Positions 1 to 8,884 are shown, counted from the first letter of the stretch. The stretch: 64,000 nucleotides of DNA from Flagellimonas eckloniae (GCF_001413955.1 NZ_LCTZ01000002.1:310001-374000), one strand, 5' to 3'. Notes: generated by a model not told the origin, from the letters alone. A program made the numbers and translations.

Positions 1-1770
1 GCCATTTCCAGAAGGATTAAATCGATAAGTGTTCTGAGTTCTATAGTTATTGGAGAAATTTAACCTATAAGAAAGCCCTTTTATAGGCAGCTTTACATCT
101 GCATATAAGTTACTAAAGTAATTTTTGTCAATATTTGAATCATCTTGGGCAGTAGTTAGGAAAGGATTTAGTACAAATCCCTCTGGTTGAGGGATGATTT
201 CTCCATTTTCGTCGCTAATTGGTGCCCAAGGTTGTAATCTAAATGGTGTGCTAAACCCAGCATCTTCACCTGAATAATCTCCTATGGATACAAAAGCCTG
301 CGTACCGATTTTAAGCCAATCATTAATTTTAACATCGATATTGGCTCTAAAATTATATCGCGTGTATTCATCGTTTTCCAAGAAGGCTTCTTGATCGGTA
401 ATACCACCTGATAAAAAATAACTAAAAGCCTCTGTTTTACCTCGAATACTTACATTGTGGGTATTAACAAATCCGTCTCCTGTAAACAAATCCCACCAAG
501 GTATATCTATTCCATCGGCATAGCCTTGGGCTATTTCATTTGTTTTAAAATTACCTTGCCAAACATAATCAGGATTTACCTGAAGAAAATCTGGCCCTAA
601 CCGACCACCTTCTGCCCAAAAAATATCTTGATAAAACTCTTCGTATTCTGCTGCCTGCATAGGAACAAAAGCGTTACCTGTTGGAGATTGAATAGAATAA
701 CTTGCACTATACTCTATAGTTGGTTTAAGGGATGTTTCTCCTTTTTTTGTAGTAATCAATATGACCCCATTAGAGGCCTGTGAACCATAAATAGCGGCGG
801 AACTAGCATCTTTTAATATATCTATTGATCCAATATCAGCGGGGTTTATATCTACTATGTTCCCTCTATAAATAATACCATCTAAAACAATAAGTGGTGC
901 ATTTGCACCATTATTACTGGATAAAGTGTTTTGTCCCCTAATAGATATTACAGGGTTTTGCCCAGCCGTTTGAGTAGCGCCAACATTAAGACCAGCTACA
1001 CTACCTTGTAGTGCCTGTAAAACAGATACATTGGCAAATTCACTTACCTTTTCTAAGTTGGCACTCGATACAGCACCAGTTAAATCTTTTTTCCTTATTG
1101 TAGCTCCATACCCTATAACAATGACCTCATCTAAACTAGCGGCATCTTCATTTAAAATGATTGAAAACTGGGTTTGATTCCCTACAGCGACTTCTTTTGT
1201 TTCAAAACCTATATAAGAAATAACCAAAACGGAGCTTTCATTTAAAACAGTAATTGAAAAATTCCCATCAAAATCTGATTGAACACCATTCGTGGTACCT
1301 TTTTCTAGGATATTTGTTCCTGGCAAAGGAGCTCCGTTTACATCTTTTATGGTTCCCGATATTTTTAGCTGTTGTGGAACACTAACAGGCTCTGGAGTTT
1401 CAACAATAACAATCATATTATTGTTGGTAATATCCAATTCGAGATTTTTAGAAGAAAGACTTTCTTTTAACAGTTTGTTAGCCCTGACAGTTCCTTTTTT
1501 AAGATGAACTTTTGGCATATCTTTAAAAAGATTTTCTTCATAAATAAAGGTGAAATCTGTTTGTCGTCTCAATAAATCGAAGACTTCATCAACAGTTAAA
1601 ATTTTATCTTCATCGATATAAATTTTAACATTTTGAGAAAAAATATCGCTTGGAGAAAAGCTAAAAACAGTTGTGCAAAACAAGAGTAAAAAAGTTCTCA
1701 TAATTAGTTTTAACAATTTTTTCTTCGTCAAGAAAAAATTATTGGAAAAGTTGGTAACTTTAATTTTCAT
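1..1770 (-). CDS. SusC/RagA-type TonB-dependent receptor with STN domain, partial (C-terminus beyond left edge)
   Basis: This is an outer-membrane TonB-dependent transporter, open through base 1, so only its first 590 codons are visible. The start at 1770 gives a long basic leader before the hydrophobic signal segment, as is common in STN-bearing receptors; an internal Met at residue 24 is an alternative. In order I see a signal peptide ending near FSQN, an STN (secretin/TonB short N-terminal) domain at about 50-105, a carboxypeptidase-regulatory-like beta sandwich at about 135-215 (PLPGTNI, FDGNFSI), a TonB-box-like LDEVIVIGYG near 215, a plug domain, and the first barrel strands. The STN domain is the part that talks to a FecR anti-sigma factor, and the fecR and sigma genes lie directly upstream on the same strand. 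A SusD gene would be expected beyond the left edge. Substrate import of oligosaccharides is inferred from the neighbouring sulfatases. Confidence 0.93.
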   Translation of the reverse strand, partial: MKIKVTNFSNNFFLTKKKLLKLIMRTFLLLFCTTVFSFSPSDIFSQNVKIYIDEDKILTVDEVFDLLRRQTDFTFIYEENLFKDMPKVHLKKGTVRANKLLKESLSSKNLELDITNNNMIVIVETPEPVSVPQQLKISGTIKDVNGAPLPGTNILEKGTTNGVQSDFDGNFSITVLNESSVLVISYIGFETKEVAVGNQTQFSIILNEDAASLDEVIVIGYGATIRKKDLTGAVSSANLEKVSEFANVSVLQALQGSVAGLNVGATQTAGQNPVISIRGQNTLSSNNGANAPLIVLDGIIYRGNIVDINPADIGSIDILKDASSAAIYGSQASNGVILITTKKGETSLKPTIEYSASYSIQSPTGNAFVPMQAAEYEEFYQDIFWAEGGRLGPDFLQVNPDYVWQGNFKTNEIAQGYADGIDIPWWDLFTGDGFVNTHNVSIRGKTEAFSYFLSGGITDQEAFLENDEYTRYNFRANIDVKINDWLKIGTQAFVSIGDYSGEDAGFSTPFRLQPWAPISDENGEIIPQPEGFVLNPFLTTAQDDSNIDKNYFSNLYADVKLPIKGLSYRLNFSNNYRTQNTYRFNPSGNG

Positions 1771-1875
1771 AAATTTGGTTGTTAATTAGTTAGACGTTGA
1801 TTTAGTTAATTAATAATACAAATGGGGGATGAAGCATGTTACTGTGGAGGTATTATCTTCAGTTCCCCTTTTTTA

Positions 1876-3003
1876 TCATTTTATGGTAATTGTTTTGTCT
1901 TTTATCTCATAGGCATTTATAAAGTTAGTGTTCTGAATAGAAGTCAATATTTCGTCAATAGTATTTCGTTTGCTCAGCACTCCGTTAAACTTAACTTTTT
2001 CAAGTTCCACCTTTTCAAATTCTACCTGAACATCGTACCAACGGGATAATACTATCATGATTTCTTTTAAGGTTTTACTCTTAAAACTAAAAAATCCTTT
2101 CCTCCATGATGTCTCGCTATATACATCAACTTCATTGATGGATATTTCTTTCGTGTCAATATGTATTCTTGATTGCTGGTTAGGAACTAAACTTTGTTTT
2201 GAATCTAAATTACTTATAACTACCTCTCCTTCAACTAAAGTAGTGTAGATTACATTTTCTTCTTTATATGCTTTAATATTAAACTCCGTTCCTAAAACTT
2301 CTACTTCTTGATTTCGATTTAGCACCTTAAATTTTGAATCCTGATTTTCCGTACTCGGCGAAACATCAAAATAGGCTTCCCCATAGACGAGCTCTACCTG
2401 ACGGGTCATACCAGGCAGAAAGGTCACGGGATATTTTAGCTGTGATTCGGAATTTAACCAAACTTGGGTTCCATCAGACAGTTGTACAAAAAATTGCCCT
2501 CCTCTAGGAATGGTCAAATAATTATAGACTATCTCATTTCTCGATTCATTTTTTGAATCGTAAATTAGTTCTTCGCCATTACTATTTATATTGTCTGTTT
2601 GATAGGTCATTCCTTTTTCCAGTGGGACTTCTGATCCGTCTTCTAAGGTTAGAGTTGCCTTATCCGTACCTGTTTCGATAGTGTTATTTACAATAATCGG
2701 GGTGTTGATTTGTGGATTATCCTCTTTATTTAAGAGAAATGTAATGGTGATGAGTAGCGCTACGGAGCCAGCCACTGCATATTTCCAATAATGACTCTTT
2801 TGTTTACGTGCCTTTAAGCTATTTTGAAGTCTTAGCCATCCTTTTTCAATATCTATATAATCTATATCGGTTTTATAATTCTTCTTTACCGAATTGAAAT
2901 AATCTTTATGGGAAGTTGATTCGTTATACCACTTTAAAAAAATGATTTCCTCTTCTACAGAAAGTGTATTATTGAGTTTTTTTATAATTAGCTTGAATTC
3001 CAT
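1876..3003 (-). CDS. FecR-family anti-sigma factor (module 1)
   Basis: A 375-residue inner-membrane anti-sigma factor. It has a cytoplasmic N-terminal segment (1-70) that should bind the sigma factor, one membrane helix at about 73-91, a periplasmic FecR domain at about 165-265 (IPRGGQFFVQLSDGTQVWLN, then the GEAYFDVSP and VLGTEFNI motifs), and a C-terminal DUF4974/STN-like domain at about 305-375. In this family the periplasmic part receives the signal from the STN domain of the cognate receptor and controls the sigma factor by regulated proteolysis. It lies 105 bp upstream of the partial receptor gene and 124 bp downstream of the sigma gene, so the three form one module. It is similar in layout to the FecR at 19595, but clearly diverged. 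Confidence 0.93.
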   Translation of the reverse strand: MEFKLIIKKLNNTLSVEEEIIFLKWYNESTSHKDYFNSVKKNYKTDIDYIDIEKGWLRLQNSLKARKQKSHYWKYAVAGSVALLITITFLLNKEDNPQINTPIIVNNTIETGTDKATLTLEDGSEVPLEKGMTYQTDNINSNGEELIYDSKNESRNEIVYNYLTIPRGGQFFVQLSDGTQVWLNSESQLKYPVTFLPGMTRQVELVYGEAYFDVSPSTENQDSKFKVLNRNQEVEVLGTEFNIKAYKEENVIYTTLVEGEVVISNLDSKQSLVPNQQSRIHIDTKEISINEVDVYSETSWRKGFFSFKSKTLKEIMIVLSRWYDVQVEFEKVELEKVKFNGVLSKRNTIDEILTSIQNTNFINAYEIKDKTITIK

Positions 3004-3127
3004 CTATATCGGATTTATATACCAATTCTATTGTTATGACAACTAAAATCAAAAAAAGGGTGACAAAAAAATAAGAATGCCTAAAAATAAAATAGTAAAA
3101 ATTATCAATTTCTTAATAAAGAAGACT

Positions 3128-3685
3128 TTATTGATTTACTTGTAGAAGAATTATTATGGAAGTAATTAGCTCCGTAATTCTCAATTTCCCTCTTTTAAGT
3201 TGGGTTTTAACTGTATTTATGGACACTCCTAATTCTGCAGCAATTTCTGAATACTTGTAATTGTGCAAAAATTTTAATTTAATGACCTGTTGCATTTTAT
3301 CAGGAAGTGTATCTACTATCTTTAGAATTTGATGATATATTATCTTTTTATCATCCGCTGCAGTAGAATCAAATACATGCTCAGTGATAAGGTTTATATT
3401 AAGTTCAAGAAACTCATAGTTGTCCGTAATTTTTATGGACTTAAGATAATTCAAACATTTATTACGAACCATGCTATATAAGTAACCTTTTAGCGATGAT
3501 TGAATATTTAATTTATCTGCATTTTCCCAGATATAAATAAATACTTCCTGTACAATATCTTCGCTTGAATCTTTGTCAAAAAGGTAACCGTTAGCATAGA
3601 TAACCAGTTTCTCATAATGTTTATCAAAAAACACTTTATAAACTCTCCGGTTCTGCTTTTTTATTTCTTCAATAATAAGGTTCAT
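3128..3685 (-). CDS. ECF-type RNA polymerase sigma-70 factor (module 1)
   Basis: A 185-residue extracytoplasmic-function sigma factor, the normal size for this group. Region 2 shows DSSEDIVQEVFIYIWENA and region 4 shows LPDKMQQVIKLKF followed by a helix-turn-helix (YSEIAAELGVSINTVKTQLK). The reading frame extends upstream to 3766, but that extension is hydrophobic and unlike the family, and the Met at 3685 gives the usual N-terminus just before region 2 (IEEIKKQNRRVYKVFFDKHY). It precedes fecR and the partial receptor on the minus strand and should activate that receptor operon, and perhaps the divergent sulfatase operon, when FecR is triggered. The 443-bp spacer to the divergent sulfatase contains the repeated element described separately. 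Confidence 0.92.
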   Translation of the reverse strand: MNLIIEEIKKQNRRVYKVFFDKHYEKLVIYANGYLFDKDSSEDIVQEVFIYIWENADKLNIQSSLKGYLYSMVRNKCLNYLKSIKITDNYEFLELNINLITEHVFDSTAADDKKIIYHQILKIVDTLPDKMQQVIKLKFLHNYKYSEIAAELGVSINTVKTQLKRGKLRITELITSIIILLQVNQ

Positions 3686-4128
3686 AGAAAAAAATAGTAT
3701 GCCTAGGAAGTAATCAAATGTATAAAATAAATTATCTGTTTTGGTCAAAATGGCCAAAATGAGCAAACATTTGATTGATTAAAGACAGCCTTGTTGCGTA
3801 TCAAAATATAATTTAGTGTTGGCCAATGCGAATCTTCTTACATCTTAAGATTTGTTCATAAAGCGAATATTGGATTTAAAAATTGATTGGTAAGGAACCA
3901 AAATGCTACATATAGGTTTTGACTGAAGAATTTTTAACATATCCTAAAAAAACAATAAACTGACTGGGACTTTTGCAATTTTCAAGTGTATTATATAAGA
4001 TAATGGTAATCTAAAAATCTCACTTTATAAAAAAATGAATTGTTATTTGTTTTTATTGCAACAGTAAATCAAAAAAAACTGTCCACTTCAGTTCACTTAG
4101 AAGTATTAAATAAATTATATATCTGAAA
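3686..4128. promoter_or_regulatory. Divergent intergenic region between sigma factor and first sulfatase
   Basis: This 443-bp AT-rich spacer contains no credible gene. It must carry the promoter of the minus-strand sigma/fecR/receptor module and that of the plus-strand sulfatase block. Its right part (3894-4020) is the first copy of an element repeated at 19452-19580. A ten-codon open frame at 4034-4066 lies between the element and the sulfatase start but looks incidental. About 108 nt separate the end of the element from the sulfatase ATG, so a leader RNA is possible if the element is the promoter. Confidence 0.6.
3894..4020 (+). repeat. Conserved intergenic element, copy 1 (upstream of sulfatase A)
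   Basis: The core 3938-4020 is about 93% identical to 19496-19580, with three or four separated substitutions and two single-A length differences. It contains CTGGGACTTTTGCAATTTTC followed by AAGTGTATTATATA. The preceding 44 nt are only weakly alike but keep exact spacing and share GGAACCA (3894-3900 here, 19452-19458 in copy 2). GGAAC resembles the -35 motif of many ECF sigma factors, which is established for that group in general; use by this sigma factor is inference. Both copies point the same way relative to the downstream gene, which fits a shared promoter or operator rather than a mobile repeat. Confidence 0.75.
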
Positions 4129-5538
4129 ATGAAGTTTAAAATCACACTAATTAGTATCTCACTAGTAACAGTTTTATTTTCTTGCAATACCAAGGTTAAA
4201 AAACCTGAAACAAACACGGTAATTGAAGAAAAACAACAACCTAATATTATTTTTGTTTTTGCTGATGATTGGGGTTTTGGAGATTTAGAAAGTCATGGCA
4301 GTACTTTTTGTAAGACGCCAAATCTAGATAAAATGGCATCTGAAGGGATTGATTTTCAAAACGTTTCCGTTGTTAATCCTGTATGTTCACCCAGTAGGGT
4401 AGGTGTAATGACCGGCCAATTTCCAGCAAGACATTCTGTTCATGGGCATTTTGCTTCTGTAAAATCACATATGAATCGTAATATGCCCGATTGGTTAAAT
4501 CCAGAAGCACCAATGTTACCTAGAATGTTGAAAGAGGCTGGCTATGCTACAGCTCATTATGGTAAATGGCATTTGTCCAACGATCATGTAAAAGATGGCC
4601 CTTCCCCTTTAGCTTATGGATATGATGAGTATGGTGCATTTAATTTATCAGGTGGACGGCATCAGATGCAAGCGGACTCTACCATTTATAAAACAATTGA
4701 TTTTGTAAAGCGAAACAAGGATAAACCATTTTTCATCAACGCTTGGATTCATGCAACACACACCCCTCATTATCCAAAAGATAAGTATATGGAGCAATTT
4801 TCGCACTTGGATGAACAACAACAAGTATATGCGGCTGTAGTTGCGGAATATGATGACCGTATTGGAGAGTTGTTTACAACACTAAAAGAATTGGGTATTG
4901 ATAAAAATACGTTGGTTATTTTCTCTTCGGATAATGGCCCTGAAATTACGGGCAAAAGTAAAACTATAGATGATGCTTCAACAGGGCCAGGTCTTGGCAC
5001 ATATTATTCTGTTGGAGAAACAGCTGGTTTAAAAGGTCAAAAGCGCTCTTTGTTTGCGGGAGGCATTAGAATTCCGTTTATCGTTAGATGGCCGGGAACT
5101 GTCCCGAAAGGTGTTGTAGATAAGGCTACAGAAATGACTACGGTAGATCTATTGCCAACATTTTTAGAATTAGCGGGCGTTACTGCTCCACAAGGCTATG
5201 AGTCAGATGGCGAAAGTATTGTATCTGCGCTAAAAGGTGAAACATATAATCGCGTTAAGCCAATTTATTGGAATTGGTTATATCCTAATAATAGGCGTAC
5301 TGATTTTTGGCCAAGTGCTGGTATACAAGAAGCAAATTGGAAACTTTTAACCAACAAGAAGCTAGACAGGACCGAGCTATACAATATTAGTACAGATTGG
5401 GCAGAACAGAAAGATGTATCGGCCGAAAACGCAGAACGAGTTGCTGCTATGATGGCAAAACTGCACACTTTCGAAGCTACATTGCCTACAAGTCCACCAG
5501 ATAATTGTTTTTCCAAGGAAAGAGAAACCCTTGAATAA
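4129..5538 (+). CDS. Type I sulfatase, lipoprotein (sulfatase A)
   Basis: A 469-residue formylglycine-dependent sulfatase of the alkaline-phosphatase superfamily, predicted to remove sulfate esters from a polysaccharide or oligosaccharide outside the cytoplasm. The leader ends in a lipobox with Cys19 (VLFSCN). Metal ligands Asp46-Asp47 lie in the FADDWG motif; Cys86 is the residue to be converted to formylglycine in CSPSR (86-90), followed by MTG; GKWHL and FSSDNGPE supply further active-site residues. It heads the plus-strand block and follows the repeated regulatory element. It is a close paralogue of the sulfatase at 8885: long stretches such as NLDKMASEGIDF and APMLPRMLK are shared. The exact substrate cannot be read from the sequence. 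Confidence 0.93.
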   Translation: MKFKITLISISLVTVLFSCNTKVKKPETNTVIEEKQQPNIIFVFADDWGFGDLESHGSTFCKTPNLDKMASEGIDFQNVSVVNPVCSPSRVGVMTGQFPARHSVHGHFASVKSHMNRNMPDWLNPEAPMLPRMLKEAGYATAHYGKWHLSNDHVKDGPSPLAYGYDEYGAFNLSGGRHQMQADSTIYKTIDFVKRNKDKPFFINAWIHATHTPHYPKDKYMEQFSHLDEQQQVYAAVVAEYDDRIGELFTTLKELGIDKNTLVIFSSDNGPEITGKSKTIDDASTGPGLGTYYSVGETAGLKGQKRSLFAGGIRIPFIVRWPGTVPKGVVDKATEMTTVDLLPTFLELAGVTAPQGYESDGESIVSALKGETYNRVKPIYWNWLYPNNRRTDFWPSAGIQEANWKLLTNKKLDRTELYNISTDWAEQKDVSAENAERVAAMMAKLHTFEATLPTSPPDNCFSKERETLE

Positions 5539-5585
5539 TCAATTTGGATTTTCAAGTTATAATTAAATACTAACAGTATAAAAAA

Positions 5586-6527
5586 ATGAAAAACTTCACA
5601 TTTCTACTACTAATTTTACTGACTGCCAATCAGTTCGGCCATGCTCAAAACCCTATTCTTCGGGATATGGATTCTAAATTCCTGTATACGGCTTTTCCAG
5701 CGGCTGAGGTATACAACGGGAAAGTCTATCTGTACTGCTCGCGTAATCAGCCAGATGCAACGACTTACGGTACCATGGAGGATTATGTGGTATTGGAAAC
5801 AGAGGATATGACAAATTGGGTCAACCATGGGGCTGTATTAAAACCGCGGGAATACGCTTGGGCAGACGGACAAATGAATGCCGCAGATGTGGCGTATAAG
5901 GATGGTTGGTATTATTTCTATTTCCCCTATGACAAAACGCATATTGGCGTTGCCAAAAGTCGCAATCCCGAAGGGCCTTGGGAAGAGGCGGTTACAGATA
6001 AGATAACTTCCATATTCGATCCAACCGTAATTGTTGATGATGATGGCCAAGCTTATATATATGGTAATGACCATAAAGTTGATATAGGAGAACCAGGAAC
6101 GTATATCATGGGGGCAAAGCTTAAGGATAATATGACCGAGCTGGATGGGGACTGGGTTAGATTAAGTAAAGAAGAAGTACATGAAGCCACCGATGTTTTT
6201 AAACGGAACGGCATCTATTATTTTCATGCAAGTGTAGGAGGCGAAACGGTATATTGGACATCAGATACGCCCATGCCAAAATATGCGGAGTTTAAAGGGA
6301 AACTGGCAGAAAATGCTCCTGATGCTCCCAACCATGGATCTGTAATAGAATTTAAAGGGGAATGGTATTTTTTCTATCATCGAGGCGATGTGAACAACGG
6401 GACTTTTTTCCGTCCCTCTGTTTGTTTTGAAAAAATGGCCTTTAATCCAGATGGTACCATTCAGCCCATTGTTTACAGTCTTGACCCTGACTACAAGGCA
6501 AAACCGGTAAGCAAAAAAGATAAGTAA
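5586..6527 (+). CDS. GH43-like five-bladed propeller protein, exported, general base apparently replaced
   Basis: A 313-residue exported protein with a signal peptide cut after about residue 20 (FGHAQ). The layout follows GH43-type furanosidases/xylosidases: an N-terminal blade (NPILRDM, then VYNGKVYLY), ETEDMTNWVNHG, a middle strand FDPTVIVDDDGQAYIYG carrying the expected pKa-modulating Asp, and EATDVFKRNGIYYF in the position of the general-acid Glu. In the GH43 enzymes I recall, the general base lies in a TADP-type motif of the first blade; here the equivalent reads YTAFPAAE, with Phe37 where Asp is expected. It may therefore be a non-canonical enzyme or a binding protein. It sits 47 bp after sulfatase A and should be co-transcribed with it. 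Confidence 0.8.
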   Translation: MKNFTFLLLILLTANQFGHAQNPILRDMDSKFLYTAFPAAEVYNGKVYLYCSRNQPDATTYGTMEDYVVLETEDMTNWVNHGAVLKPREYAWADGQMNAADVAYKDGWYYFYFPYDKTHIGVAKSRNPEGPWEEAVTDKITSIFDPTVIVDDDGQAYIYGNDHKVDIGEPGTYIMGAKLKDNMTELDGDWVRLSKEEVHEATDVFKRNGIYYFHASVGGETVYWTSDTPMPKYAEFKGKLAENAPDAPNHGSVIEFKGEWYFFYHRGDVNNGTFFRPSVCFEKMAFNPDGTIQPIVYSLDPDYKAKPVSKKDK

Positions 6528-6600
6528 AAATCTTGGTTTTGCTATTATAAAATCAAAGACAATTCATACTAATTATCCAATCAATTAAAACAATACTAAA

Positions 6601-7791
6601 ATGATCAATAAAAAAATTGTATTTCTGTTTTCAGCATTGCTGATCATGTTTTCATCATGTAAGGAAGCTGATAAAAAACAAGCAATTGCCCAGGACACAA
6701 GTGAAGGATTTGTTGCTAATCCAGTAATAATTGAAAAACGGGAAGTAGTTACCCTTCCAATAGGCTCGGATGGCCCAGATTTTAAGCTGCCGAATTTGAA
6801 AGGCGAGTTTATGAGCTTAAAGGACTTTGAAGATGCTGAAGTACTTGTACTTATTTTCACATGCAACCATTGTCCTACGTCTCAGGCTTATGAGACTAGA
6901 ATGATAGAATTCACAAAAGAATACAAGGATAAAGGTGTGGCGGTCGTTGCTATCAATTCTGCAAGCCCGTTGGGCCTAATGTATGCAGAACATTCATGGT
7001 CAGATGTTGGTGATTCTTATGAGGATATGAAAGTAAGGGCCAAGCATAGGGGATTCAACTTCCCATATCTGTATGATGGTGATTTGCAAGAAGCATCCTT
7101 GGCATACGGTGCTATGGCTACCCCCCATATTTTTATTTTGGATAAGGAAAGAAAGCTTCGTTACCAAGGACGAATTGATGCTGATCAAAAGCAGGGTGTT
7201 GGTAAATCTGAGGATTTGATTCAAGCAGTTGAGGAAATATTGGCAGGAAAAGAGGTTACTAATCCTACAACCAAATCAATTGGTTGTTCCACCAAATGGT
7301 CTTGGAAAGTAGAAAATTCCAAAGCTATTGATGAGGAATGGGCAAAGCGGGAAGTAATTTTAAATGAAATTGATAATGAAGGCGTAAAAGAATTATTGGT
7401 AAATAATACTGAAAAATTAAAGTTGATCAACGTTTGGGCCACTTGGTGTGGACCTTGCGTTAGGGAATTCCCAGATTTGGTGAAATTACAGCGAATGTAT
7501 GGTAAGAAAGACTTTCAATTTGTTTCACTTTCTGTCGATAAAATGGAGATAAAGGATAAGGTTTCAAAATTCTTGAAAGAAGAACAGGCTGCTGTTGAAA
7601 ATTACATTTATTCACAGGATGATTTATACGAACTGGTGGAGTTGGTTGACCCTAATTGGAGCGGCGCACTTCCATATACATTGTTGGTAGAACCCGGAGG
7701 TGAAAAAGTTTATGCCTATCAAGGACCATTTGACATGCTTGAGTTGAGAAGGGCCATAGTAGACCATGATTTGATTCGCAGATATAGATAG
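6601..7791 (+). CDS. Lipoprotein with two thioredoxin-fold domains
   Basis: A 396-residue predicted lipoprotein (lipobox Cys20 in MFSSCK). Domain one (about 55-215) is redoxin/AhpC-TSA-like with a CNHC active site at Cys88-Cys91 and a GDLQEASLAYGAMATPHIF strand that includes the expected cis-Pro region. Domain two (about 265-396) is TlpA/ResA-like with WCGPC, cysteines at 283 and 286. Two redox domains in one lipoprotein are unusual among flavobacterial TlpA proteins, although redoxin-plus-thioredoxin arrangements are known elsewhere. It lies inside the polysaccharide block, 73 bp after the GH43-like gene. Keeping exported cysteine-containing enzymes reduced, with electrons from the DsbD at 32852, is an inference; its partner is not visible. 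Confidence 0.85.
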   Translation: MINKKIVFLFSALLIMFSSCKEADKKQAIAQDTSEGFVANPVIIEKREVVTLPIGSDGPDFKLPNLKGEFMSLKDFEDAEVLVLIFTCNHCPTSQAYETRMIEFTKEYKDKGVAVVAINSASPLGLMYAEHSWSDVGDSYEDMKVRAKHRGFNFPYLYDGDLQEASLAYGAMATPHIFILDKERKLRYQGRIDADQKQGVGKSEDLIQAVEEILAGKEVTNPTTKSIGCSTKWSWKVENSKAIDEEWAKREVILNEIDNEGVKELLVNNTEKLKLINVWATWCGPCVREFPDLVKLQRMYGKKDFQFVSLSVDKMEIKDKVSKFLKEEQAAVENYIYSQDDLYELVELVDPNWSGALPYTLLVEPGGEKVYAYQGPFDMLELRRAIVDHDLIRRYR

Positions 7792-7984
7792 CAATAGTTT
7801 CAGAACAACATTTTTGGGTATATAGGTCTGATTTTATGAAAGGTGCTGGGCATGATATCTATTTTACATGGAAGTAGCACTTTCAAAAAAAGTAGCTGTC
7901 CAGCGTTTCGAAATCTGAAGGCAAATTGGATTTTGCTATTTTAAAAAGCTATCACTTTTTATAGTCGCTGCTAAAATTTTCGAT

Positions 7985-8854
7985 ATGAGTAGTTTATCAA
8001 GAAGAGAAACACTGAAAACCCTAGGTGCCATTGCTTGTGTATTATTTTTCCCTTTGAAATCAATGGGTAAAACCATAAATAAAGGATGTGATGTATGTAG
8101 GAAAGCTTGGTCTAATTTGAGCAAATTTGCAACAAAAAGATACCCATTTAGATACATTGAACCTGTAGATTCCTTACCCAAGGTATTTATTTATGGAGAC
8201 TCTATATCTATTGCCTACACCGAATACGTTAGGGCTTCTTTTGAAGATAAAGCCTGCGTATTTCGTATATACGAAAATGGTTCTTCAAGTAATGAATTTA
8301 TCAAAAAAATGGAAGCCATGAGGCAAGCTATGTTTCAACCTCATCTATCCCAAGGCTGGGATTTTGAGTGGGATGTCATCCATTTTAATGTTGGGCTTCA
8401 TGACCTTAAATATGTTGTTGATGGAAAACTCGATAAACAAAATGGCACACAGGTGTCTTCCATGGAAACATATGAAAAGAACCTTCGCTCGATAATCAAC
8501 TATTTAAAAGCAAAGTATCCAAAGGCAAAATTAGTGTTTGCCACTACAACACCAGTGCCGGAAGGCGAACGGGGCAGGAACGCTGGCGATGCTAAAAGAT
8601 ATAATACAATCGCTTTAAGAGTAATGAATGACCACAAGGATATTTTGATAAACGACTTATATAAATTTTCGATTCCAGTTTTGGAAGAATTTGCTGTAGG
8701 TCCAGGAAACGTGCATTTTAAAGCTGAAGGTTCACGTTTGCAAGGAATAGAGGTGGCCCGGGTAATAAGTGATGTAATAGGAGTGAAACCGATTATATGC
8801 CCAACAGTTGAGACTATTAAGGAACGTTCCAGTCAATATGAAAGAAAGATTTAA
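7985..8854 (+). CDS. SGNH/GDSL-fold hydrolase with twin-arginine signal
   Basis: A 289-residue protein that begins with SRRETLKTLG (Arg6-Arg7) and a hydrophobic stretch, a twin-arginine type export signal, so it probably folds in the cytoplasm before export. The SGNH block I is FIYGDSIS with nucleophile Ser73; block III is VGLHDLK, where His occupies the usual Asn neighbourhood; block V contains NVHF with His244. The Asp normally two or three residues before this His appears as Asn or Gly, so the triad may be incomplete. Enzymes of this fold often remove acetyl or other acyl groups from polysaccharides, which would suit its place between two sulfatases. The 193 bp before it hold no gene, so it may have its own promoter. 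Confidence 0.82.
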   Translation: MSSLSRRETLKTLGAIACVLFFPLKSMGKTINKGCDVCRKAWSNLSKFATKRYPFRYIEPVDSLPKVFIYGDSISIAYTEYVRASFEDKACVFRIYENGSSSNEFIKKMEAMRQAMFQPHLSQGWDFEWDVIHFNVGLHDLKYVVDGKLDKQNGTQVSSMETYEKNLRSIINYLKAKYPKAKLVFATTTPVPEGERGRNAGDAKRYNTIALRVMNDHKDILINDLYKFSIPVLEEFAVGPGNVHFKAEGSRLQGIEVARVISDVIGVKPIICPTVETIKERSSQYERKI

Positions 8855-8884
8855 AATAAACAAACAGTAAAGGATTAAGTGATT

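Noticed and set aside
3686..3766. Upstream extension of sigma factor 1 to 3766
   Set aside because: The extra 27 residues are hydrophobic and unlike ECF sigma N-termini; Met at 3685 gives the standard length.
4034..4066. Ten-codon frame downstream of repeated element copy 1
   Set aside because: No resemblance to the fecR N-terminus that follows copy 2, no support beyond an ATG and a stop.
8879..8884. GTG start for sulfatase B
   Set aside because: ATG 8885, two codons later, gives a normal lipoprotein leader and GTG starts are less usual here.
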